Below, piece by piece: positions 52,259-62,566 of a stretch of DNA of 64,000 nt. The notes beneath the pieces are model-generated. The model worked only from the letters and a program-made list of their open reading frames with translations. It had not been told where the DNA came from and did no database searches. The number at the start of each line of letters is the position of its first letter. Within the stretch, counting starts at the first letter, position 1. The stretch spans positions 62,001 through 126,000 of the forward strand of contig NC_025260.1 in the NCBI RefSeq assembly GCF_000740895.1, written 5' to 3'. The position numbers and the translations under genes are program-made. Origin of the DNA: Theileria orientalis strain Shintoku (lineage: Eukaryota; Apicomplexa; Aconoidasida; Piroplasmida; Theileriidae).

Positions 52259-54168
52259 TTACAGAGGCACGTTAAGGTGTATTATTGGCTGTATTTTGAA
52301 TCTCGGCGCCATCACTCCTGTTCCCGATCCGTCGTCGACCAGGTTCCTGTCGTTGCTGTACCTGTGGCATACCGCTATTAGGTGCTCATTTGTGCCACTT
52401 ACCCTAGCGTCAGCACCACTGGCAGTGAAAACGGGAGGTACTGGTTCAGGAACATTTTGTTGAACACGACCTTCGTTTTTCCATCTCCCTCGCCTCTCAT
52501 TACTCCCAGAAGCCGCACGAACACTCCTACTTTGCTCCCCTTCAACTTCTTCTTTATTTCCGTCAACGCCTTGTCGCTCTTCTCCCCCTGAACATTCTTG
52601 TAACGCCGGTCAGTTACCCCGTCTGACTTATTCGGAAACTTCCTATAGATTTCGTCCACGTGGTACATATAGTTTTCCAGCCGGTGCGCCGTGTTTTCTA
52701 CTACTGCTCCAAACTCAGACTGTGCTTGGTATGGGAATATACTCTCCATTCTCGACTTGTATTTGTGGATAAACTACAGATTCGTTATTTTTATGGATAT
52801 TCGTCAATTTTATACATATTTGTTATTCTTATGCAGATTCATATTTTTAAGATTCTCATTACCTGATCGACTGCTAGTTTTATGTCCAGAGTCTTACTAT
52901 TCTCCAGGTAGTACTTTGCAAACTCCAGCCTCATTTCCTTCTCGACGTTCTTCACTAGACTGTCGGACATTAGCTCCTTCACTCACCTTTCAATGCACAA
53001 CTTTGCGCTGTACGAATTCGAAACTTCAAACAGGTTCACTGGAACGTTCTTTCCCTGATCACAAGTTTATAAAATAGGGGCCTAACTAACCAGAAGCTGC
53101 ATCGCCAGAGTATAGTAGCTTATTCTAGAGTCCAACACCTGTGCTTGGTACGTTTTCGCAAACTCCTCCACCTTCTCGTTTTTCAGCGCCTTTTCCAGCG
53201 ATTCGTCAACGAATTTCTAATTCATTTATTTTTTTGCACACTTACGCTCATGTTTTGAAACGATTTAGTGCTCAGGTAGTCCAGTGCCAATGCTAGCTGT
53301 CTGTTAGACGAAAACGACCTCAGTACTTGCGCGACTTCTATTAGTAATCATTTGTGATTGTAACTACCGGGTACCTTGCACGGTCAATGTAGATGTTGCC
53401 TTCAAATCTTTTGAGAAATCCAGTTTATCGTTAAACTGCTTTATATACAAATTCTTTGGAAAGTAGACTGTCAGCTCCTTTTCCAGTTTACCTCGATTCA
53501 ATTTTGTCATTTTCACCTATTATTTCCTTTTTGACAAATCACGTACCTTTTTTTCAAACGATTTAAAATCCGGGAACACTATGAACATGTTCTTTATCTT
53601 CTTATCCCTTCCTCCCGCTTCAAATTGTATTCTTTTTGACAATTTTTCAAAAAACCTTTTTACGTTTGATCCAAATTTAACTTCTCCGTCATTTACGTCA
53701 AAATCGCTCTCGTTCAAAAACACGTATATACAGCTTGACAGTGCTGAGAGCTTAATGAATGAACTGTTGTCCACGTTACTTCTCACTTCATTTTCAAAGT
53801 TTGGCATCTCTGAATCCAGCAGTAAACTCGGCCCGCCTGGAGCTTTAAGTTCCCATAAATCGCTTCCTATATTATCGTTTAAACTGTGCTCACTCACTTG
53901 GTCTCAGGGGCCCACTTAGTGTTGACGATTTACTTGGATCGAGGCCGAAACTTTTTTCAAGAAGCAATCTCTGTTTCCACCCATTTGCTCCTATACATGA
54001 AACTATTTTACAGGTGTTCGGTGTTTTGGATTCTGTTATCTTTTTACACAGTCGATCTAATGACACTCTCGATAACCCCGATCCTAATTTATGCTAAAAA
54101 ATCTAATTAGGACGTTATGTTAAACTTACGTTTGTACTGACCAAGCTAGAATCACAAATTCTAGTCAT
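52259..54168 (-). CDS. Degenerate GBP/atlastin-like GTPase-fold protein, 517 aa, ten exons
   Basis: Exons 54168-54130, 54093-53898, 53866-53547, 53516-53375, 53337-53246, 53216-53091, 53054-52987, 52959-52863, 52773-52403 and 52361-52259; introns 36, 31, 30, 37, 29, 36, 27, 89 and 41 nt. The N-terminal 120 residues follow the plan of a GB1/RHD3 GTPase: a strand with a P-loop-like turn (IVSCIGANGWKQRLLLEKSF), then DLWELKAPGGPSLLLDSEMP at the switch/G3 position, where active members have LLDTEG. KLSALSSCIYVFLNESDFD follows, matching the LSS.LIYN strand. The G1 motif lacks GKS/T and the G3 glycine is gone, so nucleotide hydrolysis is unlikely. A long helical region follows. The 3' end is uncertain: a 30-nt intron (52262-52233) could extend the protein by about 35 residues into the convergent gene. 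Confidence 0.5.
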
Positions 54169-54654
54169 TAAATTCAAATAAAACAAAATGTTTATTAAAA
54201 ATATTAAAATCATTTCTCATTTTCAAATATAAATATAAGAATTTATGTTATAATACTCAAATGTGTATTAAATTACAAAATAGGATTCTATAGCAATAAT
54301 AAACAAGGCACTTGTAAAAACTAAATGTATAATGAATTACACGGGTTATTCTTAAATAAAACGTTGTGATTCTAAGGTATTTTTGCAATTCTACTCCAAA
54401 TGACTTATTATGTGGAGAGTTTTACACATTTAACTTTTAACTATTTTTATTCCTTTTAATTTTTGTATTTATATTGTATTTTATTATCGGAACATATCCA
54501 GTAACCTATATTGTATTTTATCTTTATTTAAATTTATATATAAATTTTTAAATGGTTAACGGATTTACACATTCTGTTAATTCATTTGATATCGGAATTA
54601 TTTTTACAAATTAAAATGACTTTTATTTAATTTATTTGATTTTTTAAAGTTTAA
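54169..54654. promoter_or_regulatory. Divergent AT-rich intergenic region
   Basis: Almost pure A/T spacer between the GBP-like and Kelch genes; contains both promoters. No element recognised. Confidence 0.45.
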
Positions 54655-56506
54655 ATGTGTAAAATCACTAAATTAATACATTTGATTACATTGCTTCTAC
54701 TAGCACATTTTGCTAGGGACGCGACCTGTAATCTTAAGTGGACCAGGTTAAAATCAGGTCAATTTGGTACGTTTGGAACTCAAAAATAAATTGAAATATT
54801 TAGGGAGTAAAATATTCAAATTTGCGGCCACCTCGGCAAATAATTCTCAGTATATGTTCGGAGGTGAAATTGACGGTAAATCTTTGCTCTTTGAACCCAG
54901 TTTCATTTAAAAAATGTAGGAAAATACACAAATAATTTATTCGTTCTAAATGACCCGGACTTAGACTGGTCAATTGTGAGTGCAAACGGGAGTTTCCCGT
55001 CACGTCGTTCCGGCGCCACTATCACCAAACTGGGATCCTCTTTATACGTGATCGGAGGACACAATGACAACGGGACTCTCAATAACATATATCGATTCGG
55101 TTAGTTCCGATCGAAAATATAATTTGTGTAGATACTTTAACATCGAATTGGAGTAAAGTCGTTCCTTCCAATGATTTTGAGTTCCCAAGTAGAACTGGTC
55201 ATTCAGCTTCTACTGACGGGAAGAATAGAATATTTGTTTTCGGCGGGTACAATGACGTATGTTTTCGGGCACTCTAACTTTTAATTTAGGACGGCTTATA
55301 TTTAAATGATCTGTACAAGATAGATATCAATATTAAGTATGATCCCGAATATAAGACCTATAAGACTTTCGCGGAGTTCACTTTACTGAGCGACGGTAAT
55401 TTAATTCAGTTTATAGATTAAATTCAGATAAAAATCTTTTTTTAAACCCATCTCCGAGGGAATCATCAACCCTGATTTACGTAAGTGAACATGATGAATA
55501 TAGATTCGTAGGCCGATAATAAATTATACTTGTTTGGTGGATACAGTTACAGCGGTAAGTTAACACCTTCGAGTCATCAATAATTTAGCTGCTTGCAACG
55601 ACGGAATGTAAATTTGTACTCTGTAAAGTTTCTTGTAGGTGGATTTATGATTTGGCTTACAATAAATGGACTAAATCCAAGTCTCACGTTACACCTCCTC
55701 CAGCAGAAGGTAATAACTTATTAGCGTCTGCAGTCCCATAAATATGATGTCATCACATTTGGTGTTACTCGTGGGTTTAGGGTACACTGGGATAAGGATG
55801 GGAAGGGCCATTGTTTACTTTGGAGGCTGCAACTATAGCTACAACGCTCATCGCTGCTTCAAGTTGGTTTCAATTTGCTTCCTGCCTCATTATTTTCAGT
55901 GATGTGTGGAATTATGATACTATCTCTGACAAGTGGACCATAATTCCTGCTTCTTTCGAGAAGCCTTTGGAGCGCGGGCACTCCTTCCTCTTTTACGTCT
56001 ACGGTTCGTTTCGTACCCTTTAACCAAACACTTAGACTCCATTATGCTTTACGGCGGATCTAAGTTGGACAATTTGGTCTTCAATGACATGTGGAAGCTT
56101 TCTCTTCTTCTTCCTTGCAGTGATCCTACCTACTCCTGCTTCGGGAACGGTACTTTTTCGAGCCTTAACTCCGTTTTAGGCGAATGCTCTGGTACCTCTT
56201 GTTCTTGTTTCTCTGGCTTCCTTGACCATGATTGTGGTACTTTCAAGTGAGTTTCCTTGGGCTCTAACCTTTCTTAGGGTTGACGAGAAGATTTCCTCTA
56301 TTGGTCAGAGTGACACTGGAAACGTTCCGAGTGTGGAAAGTGTCACCTGCGACGCTAAGGCTCCTCAGCCTCGCAGACGCTACTTTGGGGGAAAATATCG
56401 CGCCTTTTCCACGTACATTAGGAAACACAACTATGCCACCACTCTGGTTGTTCTTCTTCTCATTGTATCCATACTTGCTGTAAGGGCTCGTCAGAAAAGT
56501 GACTAA
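54655..56506 (+). CDS. Membrane-anchored Kelch protein with EGF-like module, 415 aa, 13 exons
   Basis: Exons 54655-54766, 54804-54875, 54920-55099, 55132-55256, 55290-55395, 55428-55480, 55512-55554, 55589-55607, 55639-55709, 55781-55862, 55900-56003, 56036-56246 and 56278-56506; twelve introns of 31 to 71 nt, all in frame. A signal peptide (IHLITLLLLAHFARDATC) is followed by about six Kelch blades with the GG and Y..W marks: YMFGGEIDG, YVIGGHNDNG, FVFGGYNDDG, YLFGGYSY, VYFGGCNYS and MLYGGSKLDN. Next comes a cysteine-rich EGF-like piece (CSDPTYSCFGNG, CSGTSCSCFSGFLDHDC). Near the C-terminus a transmembrane helix (TTLVVLLLIVSILAV) leaves a short RARQKSD tail. It is thus a type I surface or secretory-pathway protein with an outward beta-propeller, likely a binding module. 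Ligand and localisation are unknown. Confidence 0.85.
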
Positions 56507-56760
56507 TTTGATAAACTACCTTTTGTCTTAATTAATCCACTGTTTACTCTTAACTTTATCCACATTCCCTCATTGACACGCAAATGCAAAATCTACTCAC
56601 GTGTAACTAGATAAAGATACACACCTAAATACCTACAACACATGGTATGTGCACATTACAGACCTAGAATCACCTGTTGTATTCGTACTATATAATGCAT
56701 ACTATATAATGTGTACTATGTATTGTGTACTACATTGCGTGCTGTTGGCGACGACTGTTT

Positions 56761-58680
56761 CTACAGTGTGTACTTGTATATTCTCCTCAGCACGAAGTTC
56801 GGCACCTGGTGCTGCTGCTGCACTCTCTGCTTCGTGGTCACCAGCGATTTCAGGCTCGTCAGGAACGCGTTTGTGCTCTTGTAGGTCCACAGTCTCTTGT
56901 TCAGGCACACTCCCACCTGGTCCAGTATCGGCTCTACGTTTTCGTGGTGCTGCGAGTATCCCAGAGACTCCAGGTGCTCCATTATTGCCTCGTGTGTGCA
57001 TATCTTGTCCTTGATGAGTCCTGAGATTGATCTTTTGATCATTATGTTTCTCACTATCTGGTTAACTCTCGAGTTAATTTTGAAGCTTTGCACTGCGTTC
57101 GCCGACTTCGACACGTTTTCGCTCCAGTACTTCTGAAACGCGTTGACCACCTGCGGGTACCTCTGGCAAAAATACTCGTCTTTGTCCAGCTTAGGCACCC
57201 AGAACTTGCCCTGCGGTCTCGCTATTGTTGCCAGGATTTCGTTCACTAGCACCAGCGGCAGTCCTGATGCGTTTACGAACTGCTCGCTCGTCAGGTGTCC
57301 CACTGAAGTGTTCGTGTTAAGCGTCGACGGCATCAGCGTGTGTCTGTTAAGCAGCGAGAGCATCAGGTTCCTGCAGCCTATAAGGTATTCTCTTTCCTCC
57401 TGCGTGTACTCGTCCTCTTCTGTGTAGTTTTCTATTGCGTGTTCCGAGTTTAACACCCAGTTTCCTCCTATTACTTTTGCGAACTCCTTCAGCATCTCTA
57501 TCAGCGTCTCATCGTCCAGCCCATTGTGCGCCATGTCTCTCTTCAGGGAGTAGAACGAGTCCGTGTACCTCTGCGAGAGCAGCAGCTTCAGCTGCAGCTT
57601 TACGTCGAGCATCTTCATGAACTTCAGACTCGGCGTCAGGTCCAGCATCCTCGTGTACGTCACCTTGTTCACACTCGACCTTTTTCTTTCTGCCTTCACT
57701 CCTGCAAATGACCCAAACGATTGCAAAGTCCCGTTTACTGGCACACAAAGTGAATTGACGTACATCTCCTTATCGTTCAGGAACCTGATCTCCTCCCCTT
57801 CTCCTTCTTTCTGCTCCTTTCCGTATCTCGAAAACATTTCGATCAACTCCTTCGCCTCTGGCGAGTCTGAAACGAATATATTATCCACTGTTTTCCACGT
57901 TATGTTTCTGTTGTAGAACAGCTCCGTTGAGTTTTCTTCTCCTGGTATTACCTCCTCGTTAAATGTGTCCAGCTTCGGCCTCAGCTGCAGTATTGCCTTT
58001 ACTGGCAAGAGGTGAAGCTCTCTTTTTACTCCCTCCTCCGTGTTCTCTACTTTCAAAACGCCCAAACAGTCTATTACGTGCTCGCTGGTCGCCACTGTCG
58101 AGTCCAGCGTCAGCGTCGTTCCTTTCGAAAATTCAAAACTTGACGGTCTAAACTTTGGCGAAGTTTTAAAGTCCGAGTGTGATCTACTCAGGAATGACGG
58201 CTTGTGGCTCTTTTTCAGTGGTGACGACTTATACTTTGCCAAATACGGCGCTCCGATATCGTAGTTTAACTTAACTAGCGGTGAATTGTTGTGCCTGTTT
58301 ATTTCATTTGGCCTTGACAAATACGATTTTTTATGGCTTAACTCTGTATTTTGTATATTTTCTCCGATCTCCAGTGACGTTAACGTGAGTCTATCTGATG
58401 TATTTAAATTCATCAGCTTACTTGGTCTTCCATCTGAGGAAGACTCGTTTGTATGATTGGATAACTCAAGAGGATACTGAAGAAATAATAATCTTTCAAA
58501 AGGTTTATTGTATAACTCTTTTAAAAACGACAAATTGTTCGGTAGTTTTTCTAAATCTGGTAAAATATCTGCCAAGGTTGGGTTGTTTAAATACACATCA
58601 AGCTCAAATAGCACTGGGTCGTCTTCTTTTTCTTCAAAACTGTTAAAGTATTGTTCCATTTCCTTTATTTGTTCAAACAA
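56761..58680 (-). CDS. RPC5: RNA polymerase III subunit RPC5 (RPC37-like), 639 aa
   Basis: Single exon. The start matches the Sin-N/RPC5 domain: DPVLFELDVYLNNP, FERLLFLQYPLEL, and about 160 residues later ELHLLPVKAILQLRPKLDTF, the pair of blocks that dimerise with RPC4 in the Pol III TFIIF-like subcomplex. The block between them is S/K-rich and lengthened (SRSHSDFKTSPKF). The second half (from about residue 330) carries the large C-terminal extension with tandem winged-helix-like segments found in animal RPC5 but not yeast RPC37, ending near LVTTKQRVQQQHQVPNFVLR. Role: Pol III termination and promoter opening, e.g. for the tRNA-Tyr gene here. GC rises toward the 3' end. Confidence 0.82.
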   Translation of the reverse strand: MFEQIKEMEQYFNSFEEKEDDPVLFELDVYLNNPTLADILPDLEKLPNNLSFLKELYNKPFERLLFLQYPLELSNHTNESSSDGRPSKLMNLNTSDRLTLTSLEIGENIQNTELSHKKSYLSRPNEINRHNNSPLVKLNYDIGAPYLAKYKSSPLKKSHKPSFLSRSHSDFKTSPKFRPSSFEFSKGTTLTLDSTVATSEHVIDCLGVLKVENTEEGVKRELHLLPVKAILQLRPKLDTFNEEVIPGEENSTELFYNRNITWKTVDNIFVSDSPEAKELIEMFSRYGKEQKEGEGEEIRFLNDKEMYVNSLCVPVNGTLQSFGSFAGVKAERKRSSVNKVTYTRMLDLTPSLKFMKMLDVKLQLKLLLSQRYTDSFYSLKRDMAHNGLDDETLIEMLKEFAKVIGGNWVLNSEHAIENYTEEDEYTQEEREYLIGCRNLMLSLLNRHTLMPSTLNTNTSVGHLTSEQFVNASGLPLVLVNEILATIARPQGKFWVPKLDKDEYFCQRYPQVVNAFQKYWSENVSKSANAVQSFKINSRVNQIVRNIMIKRSISGLIKDKICTHEAIMEHLESLGYSQHHENVEPILDQVGVCLNKRLWTYKSTNAFLTSLKSLVTTKQRVQQQHQVPNFVLRRIYKYTL

Positions 58681-59025
58681 CCATAAAGTCTACAAAATTA
58701 ATACTATAGTACAAAAAGGCTATAATTTTACCGTAAAAAACATTATATAGATTGCGATGATAAAAATACATATATTTTACTATAAATAACTTGAATTGTG
58801 CTAGGAATCTTGATCACTTTAGTCCATTTTTGGTTCTCAGCTATGGGGAAACGACATGATCATTTTCCATTTTAAAATTAATCACATCTTTTATATTATT
58901 TAATTTTTATGATATTTTATATATTATACATCCTTTTGTCACAAATCTGTAATGTTTGTCGCTCCTTAGATACATACTGTCAACATTTTAATTAAATCAC
59001 TACTAATTTTTAAATTTTATCGATT
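58681..59025. promoter_or_regulatory. Divergent intergenic region
   Basis: About 345 bp between RPC5 and the coiled-coil gene; a less AT-rich island at 58800-58870 includes TATGGGGAAACGACATGATCA, otherwise AT-rich. The GGGGAAAC string also occurs at 13683 in another divergent promoter. Confidence 0.4.
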
Positions 59026-60354
59026 ATGAATCCCGAATTTATTCTAGATTTTGATAAGAATGATAACACACCAGAAAATAAGGTATTTTAGCCCTTTTTA
59101 ATTAATAATTTAGGAGCAGAGTGACCATGATGATAGTCTAGATACCTTTACCAACTCAATACTATCGCAATATGCCTCCGGCATGAACCCGCCCATTTGT
59201 AAGGTATCAAACTCAAAATCAGTCTCACAAACTGTCAAATTCCCTTTCGGGGATGCCAAGTCAGCCGAAGAACAAAATAGAGACTTGAGTGCTAACGATG
59301 TGTTCCCATTTAATAATTACCTTAATAAAATAGAAATATTGTACACAATGGCAACTAAATTGGAAAATACTTGGAATGGTAAATGATTAATTTGAGCTGA
59401 TTAAATTTAGAATTGTTCAACTTGGTCAGGGAAAAAACTAATTACAACAGATACGACTTATCTCTAAAGAAACCTTCAATTTGGAAGCATAGTAATAGCA
59501 TAAACGACTTGCATCTGGAAGCGATTTCAAGGTGGATTGAAACATCGTCAAATATAATGTGTTGCCTCGCCAACACACTTAATATAGATAATCAGAATCA
59601 CCAGGAATTCACCGGATCCAAACTATTACAGGACTCAATTGACGAGTCTTACTCTAAATTCAATACCGATATTAGCAAAGCTTGGGGTCAAGATAAGAAT
59701 TTAACTCAAATTCAAGAGAATGATCTGAAAAATGAATATCTGAAGGTGATGAAGTTTAACACAATGATTCAGGTATTTAAAATAACACACATTTATGAGT
59801 AGTCGGATTATGAGAAAATTATTGAAAAGTTGAGAAATGAAAGGGATGCCGCAATTTCAAAGGCTGAACTTAAAGCGGTCTTGGAGAAGGAGGTAGTGTA
59901 ATTTTAATCTCACGACTAATTCAATTTTTAGATTTACTCGTTAAACGAGAGGATATCGCTCTTAGAAAGACAATTGGCCGATAAAAATAATCAAATTGAG
60001 GAGCTACATAGGAGTGTAGAGTCCTCTAATAGGGTTCAGCTCCAGATTATGAAAAAGAACGAGGAACTGATAGCCAGTAATCAGAAATTACTGATGGATA
60101 AGAGTAACTTTATAGATAAGGACACAGCGAAGAATCTAATAAAGCAGTACTACGAAGAAGAGGTACTTTTGTTAGCTTCAAACATGTTGTAGAAACGGGG
60201 CGGTGAAAGGAAGGAAGATATAGTCCAACTCTTGGAAAGAATGTTGGATATCAATAAGAAGGCGAAGGCGTCCGAAGAGTTAAAATCGGAACACCGTCGT
60301 TCCCTGCTGAGCGAGTTCATGAACTTCGTGAATGAAAACGTGGAATCACGGTAG
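59026..60354 (+). CDS. Coiled-coil (golgin-like?) protein, 388 aa, six exons
   Basis: Exons 59026-59082, 59114-59378, 59411-59772, 59803-59892, 59932-60162 and 60193-60354; introns 31, 32, 30, 39 and 30 nt, all frame-consistent. The N-terminal 90 residues are polar and disordered. Residues 95-220 look globular and helical (DLHLEAISRWIETSSNIMCC). From about residue 225 a coiled coil runs on (EKIIEKLRNERDAAISKAEL, RISLLERQLADKNNQIEELH). The end (TAKNLIKQYYEEEKRGGERK then EDIVQLLERMLDINKKAK) resembles the short Golgi-binding GRIP/GRAB-type modules of golgins, though without certain key residues. A vesicle tether at the Golgi is possible; a centrosomal or kinetochore coiled coil is an alternative. 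No membrane span. Confidence 0.6.
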
Positions 60355-60584
60355 CATCTCTGGATAAAAACGCAAACACATTTTTAAACAATCATGGGAA
60401 TTTACACCCTAATTTTTAATGTACTATAATTATTGTGTTGATGGTGAATAAGGCACTTATATTGATTTGTAAAACATGACATAGAAGTTTGTGAGGTCAT
60501 GTCATCTTGAGCAATAGAATCTGTTCTATAAGTGATGTTTTCAAGTTGACTCATCTTTAACTTGTAAAGTCACTTGTTTCTTTT

Positions 60585-62324
60585 TTGTGGATGGCGCCAC
60601 AGGGCTCGGCTCCATTCTCCAGTATTTTCTACCTAACGAAACGAAAGAAGTTATCCGAGAAGCTATTCGAGCATAAAACTGAAACTTCCGACCCAGAGTA
60701 CCAATATAACTATGAAAACGTATATTACCCCGCGTTCCAGGGGGAGGCCTACTCAAATGTGGGAGTTCACAAGAACTTGATATACTTATCGCAGGACAGG
60801 CTAAAATTTGAAACGTCCGACGGAACTGAGCTGGACGTCGACGACGGACTCACGCGAGGCTTAAACTGCCTCTCGCAGCTCTCAGATGTAATCAGTTTGA
60901 ACGACATAGATGAGTTTTCCAGGGGATACCGCCACCGGGGACAGCCCGAGGACAGAATCACTGGTAAAATAGATGATATCGCAAATATAGTGGAAATTAA
61001 CGGCTTCACAGGCACCGAAGGTGCCGAGTACAGGAGTCTGGAACGCAATATGGAGCTCTCGAACAGCTACGTGGGCCCGCTAAGCGTCTCCGAGGTCGGG
61101 AACCTGCTCGCCCTCGCGCTCAAGCTGCAGGAAAGTGAAAAGCTCGACCTAGACCTGGAGAGGAGGCTGGAGGTCTCGGCGCAGCTGTGGAAGAACAACA
61201 GGGTCCCGAACACCGTGTCCGCATTCCTCATCAGCTCGCTATACAAAAACAGGCCTCACCAGTGCGAGACCTGCGGACTCAGGTTCGCGCTCGCCGACAC
61301 CAAGCGGAGGCACGAGCTCACTCACAGGTCGAAGCCGCACGGGTTCTGGCACTCTCTCGAGGGCTGGGTGCACCTGTCGAGCAAGGCTGCCTTCGGGTTC
61401 ACATACACGAGGGCCATGGTAACCCTGGACACCTTCAAGAGGCTCCTCAGGGACATTCCGAGCGACCAGGAGAACGTCGGCTGGCTCAGGCAGATGCTCT
61501 TATCGAGCGAGCAGAACATGGATCAGGTCAACATGGACGAGGACGTGCAGGAACTGCCGGACGATATGGACGACAAGGTGGTGGCCACGTCTGAAAACTT
61601 GGGGGACGAGATGACTCTCTGGTCCTGGGGGATCGGCGGCGCCTGCGACCATGTTCCTCAGGACGCGCCCTCGGCCGAGGTGCCCTCTGAGGACCTCGAC
61701 CCGGCCCTTCTGTTTGAGATGGCTAAGAACTTGAAGTTGAGCCTGTTCACGATAAACTTGCACAAGCCAGTCCTCGGCTCCTTCGGCGACATGGCCCGGT
61801 CGTTCTGCGTGATATGCCGTGACGCCATCAGGTGCGAGTTCGACGTTAGGTTCGGCAAGTTTGTCTACGTGGACGCCAGCTCGTTCCAGCTTGACTTTAA
61901 GCTGCTCTCTCGGCTGTTTCCTGCGCCAGTGCCCCTCTCGTACCTGATTTCGACGCACGGCCTGGAGGCGCTCAGCGCCACTGCGCTGCTCAAGAAGGTC
62001 TCTCCCATCAGGCTCGTCGCGGCCGACCTCAGGTCAAAGATGGCCCTGGCCATCAACGACTGGGGCTTCAAGCACGTTCACGAGATGCTGGACATAGATA
62101 GTGCAGTGCCTAAGATGGATGGTGTACGGTACTTAGATAGATTATTCAGTGGTTGGCGGAACCCGTTCAAGCTTTCGGGCGCGGGCGCTCGCGGCCTTCT
62201 GTTCGCGCACTCGTCCTGCCTCAGGCTCCTCCTCAACTCTCATCTGCGGCTGGCTAAGCTGAAGGCGGCCTCCGACGAGAGCGAGGTGCTCTGTCGGCTC
62301 CTCGGCGAGCTCGCTCTCGCCTAA
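60585..62324 (+). CDS. Pcf11-type zinc-finger protein, 579 aa
   Basis: Single exon. Two zinc-binding pieces in the right order suggest Pcf11, a cleavage-factor II subunit in mRNA 3'-end formation: RPHQCETCGLRFALADTKRR then HELTHRSKPHGFW near residue 228 (C-x2-C..H..H), and SFCVICRDAIRCEFDVRFGK with FVYVDA near residue 410. The linker is acidic (ELPDDMDDKVV). The N-terminal CTD-interacting domain of canonical Pcf11 is not visible; residues 1-200 are unlike it. The C-terminal 150 residues are helical, leucine-rich and of unknown role. The start is preceded by another methionine two codons upstream of APQG. Codons are strongly GC-rich from 61000 on. The stop overlaps the stop of the convergent small gene. 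Confidence 0.6.
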   Translation: MWMAPQGSAPFSSIFYLTKRKKLSEKLFEHKTETSDPEYQYNYENVYYPAFQGEAYSNVGVHKNLIYLSQDRLKFETSDGTELDVDDGLTRGLNCLSQLSDVISLNDIDEFSRGYRHRGQPEDRITGKIDDIANIVEINGFTGTEGAEYRSLERNMELSNSYVGPLSVSEVGNLLALALKLQESEKLDLDLERRLEVSAQLWKNNRVPNTVSAFLISSLYKNRPHQCETCGLRFALADTKRRHELTHRSKPHGFWHSLEGWVHLSSKAAFGFTYTRAMVTLDTFKRLLRDIPSDQENVGWLRQMLLSSEQNMDQVNMDEDVQELPDDMDDKVVATSENLGDEMTLWSWGIGGACDHVPQDAPSAEVPSEDLDPALLFEMAKNLKLSLFTINLHKPVLGSFGDMARSFCVICRDAIRCEFDVRFGKFVYVDASSFQLDFKLLSRLFPAPVPLSYLISTHGLEALSATALLKKVSPIRLVAADLRSKMALAINDWGFKHVHEMLDIDSAVPKMDGVRYLDRLFSGWRNPFKLSGAGARGLLFAHSSCLRLLLNSHLRLAKLKAASDESEVLCRLLGELALA

Positions 62325-62506
62325 TCGGACTTGTCGATGACGTAGACCTTGGACCCGTTGTTCAGTTTTATCTGAACGTACTTTTCCCCCAGGCCCACGT
62401 TTGCGCCCTTTTTATAAAACAGTTCCATCGGTGTGTTGTTGAATATGTTACATGCTTTCGCTTTTACCCTGCTCACGGGTCCACACCTTACCCAGGAGAA
62501 GTTCAT
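62321..62506 (-). CDS. Small basic protein, 61 aa
   Basis: One exon. Starts MNFSWVRCGPVSRVKAKACN and ends KYVQIKLNNGSKVYVIDKSD, i.e. a compact mixed alpha/beta mini-protein with a net positive charge, like small organellar ribosomal or translation proteins; not recognised. It lies 60 bp downstream of the OPA3 stop on the same strand. Its TAG (62323-62321) and the TAA (62322-62324) of the convergent zinc-finger gene share two base pairs. An unseen upstream exon is possible. Confidence 0.5.
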   Translation of the reverse strand: MNFSWVRCGPVSRVKAKACNIFNNTPMELFYKKGANVGLGEKYVQIKLNNGSKVYVIDKSD

Positions 62507-62566
62507 TTAATGTACTTTAGTTGCTCTGCGTGTTACTTATGTTTACAGTTTCCGTGCTCTTAGGCT

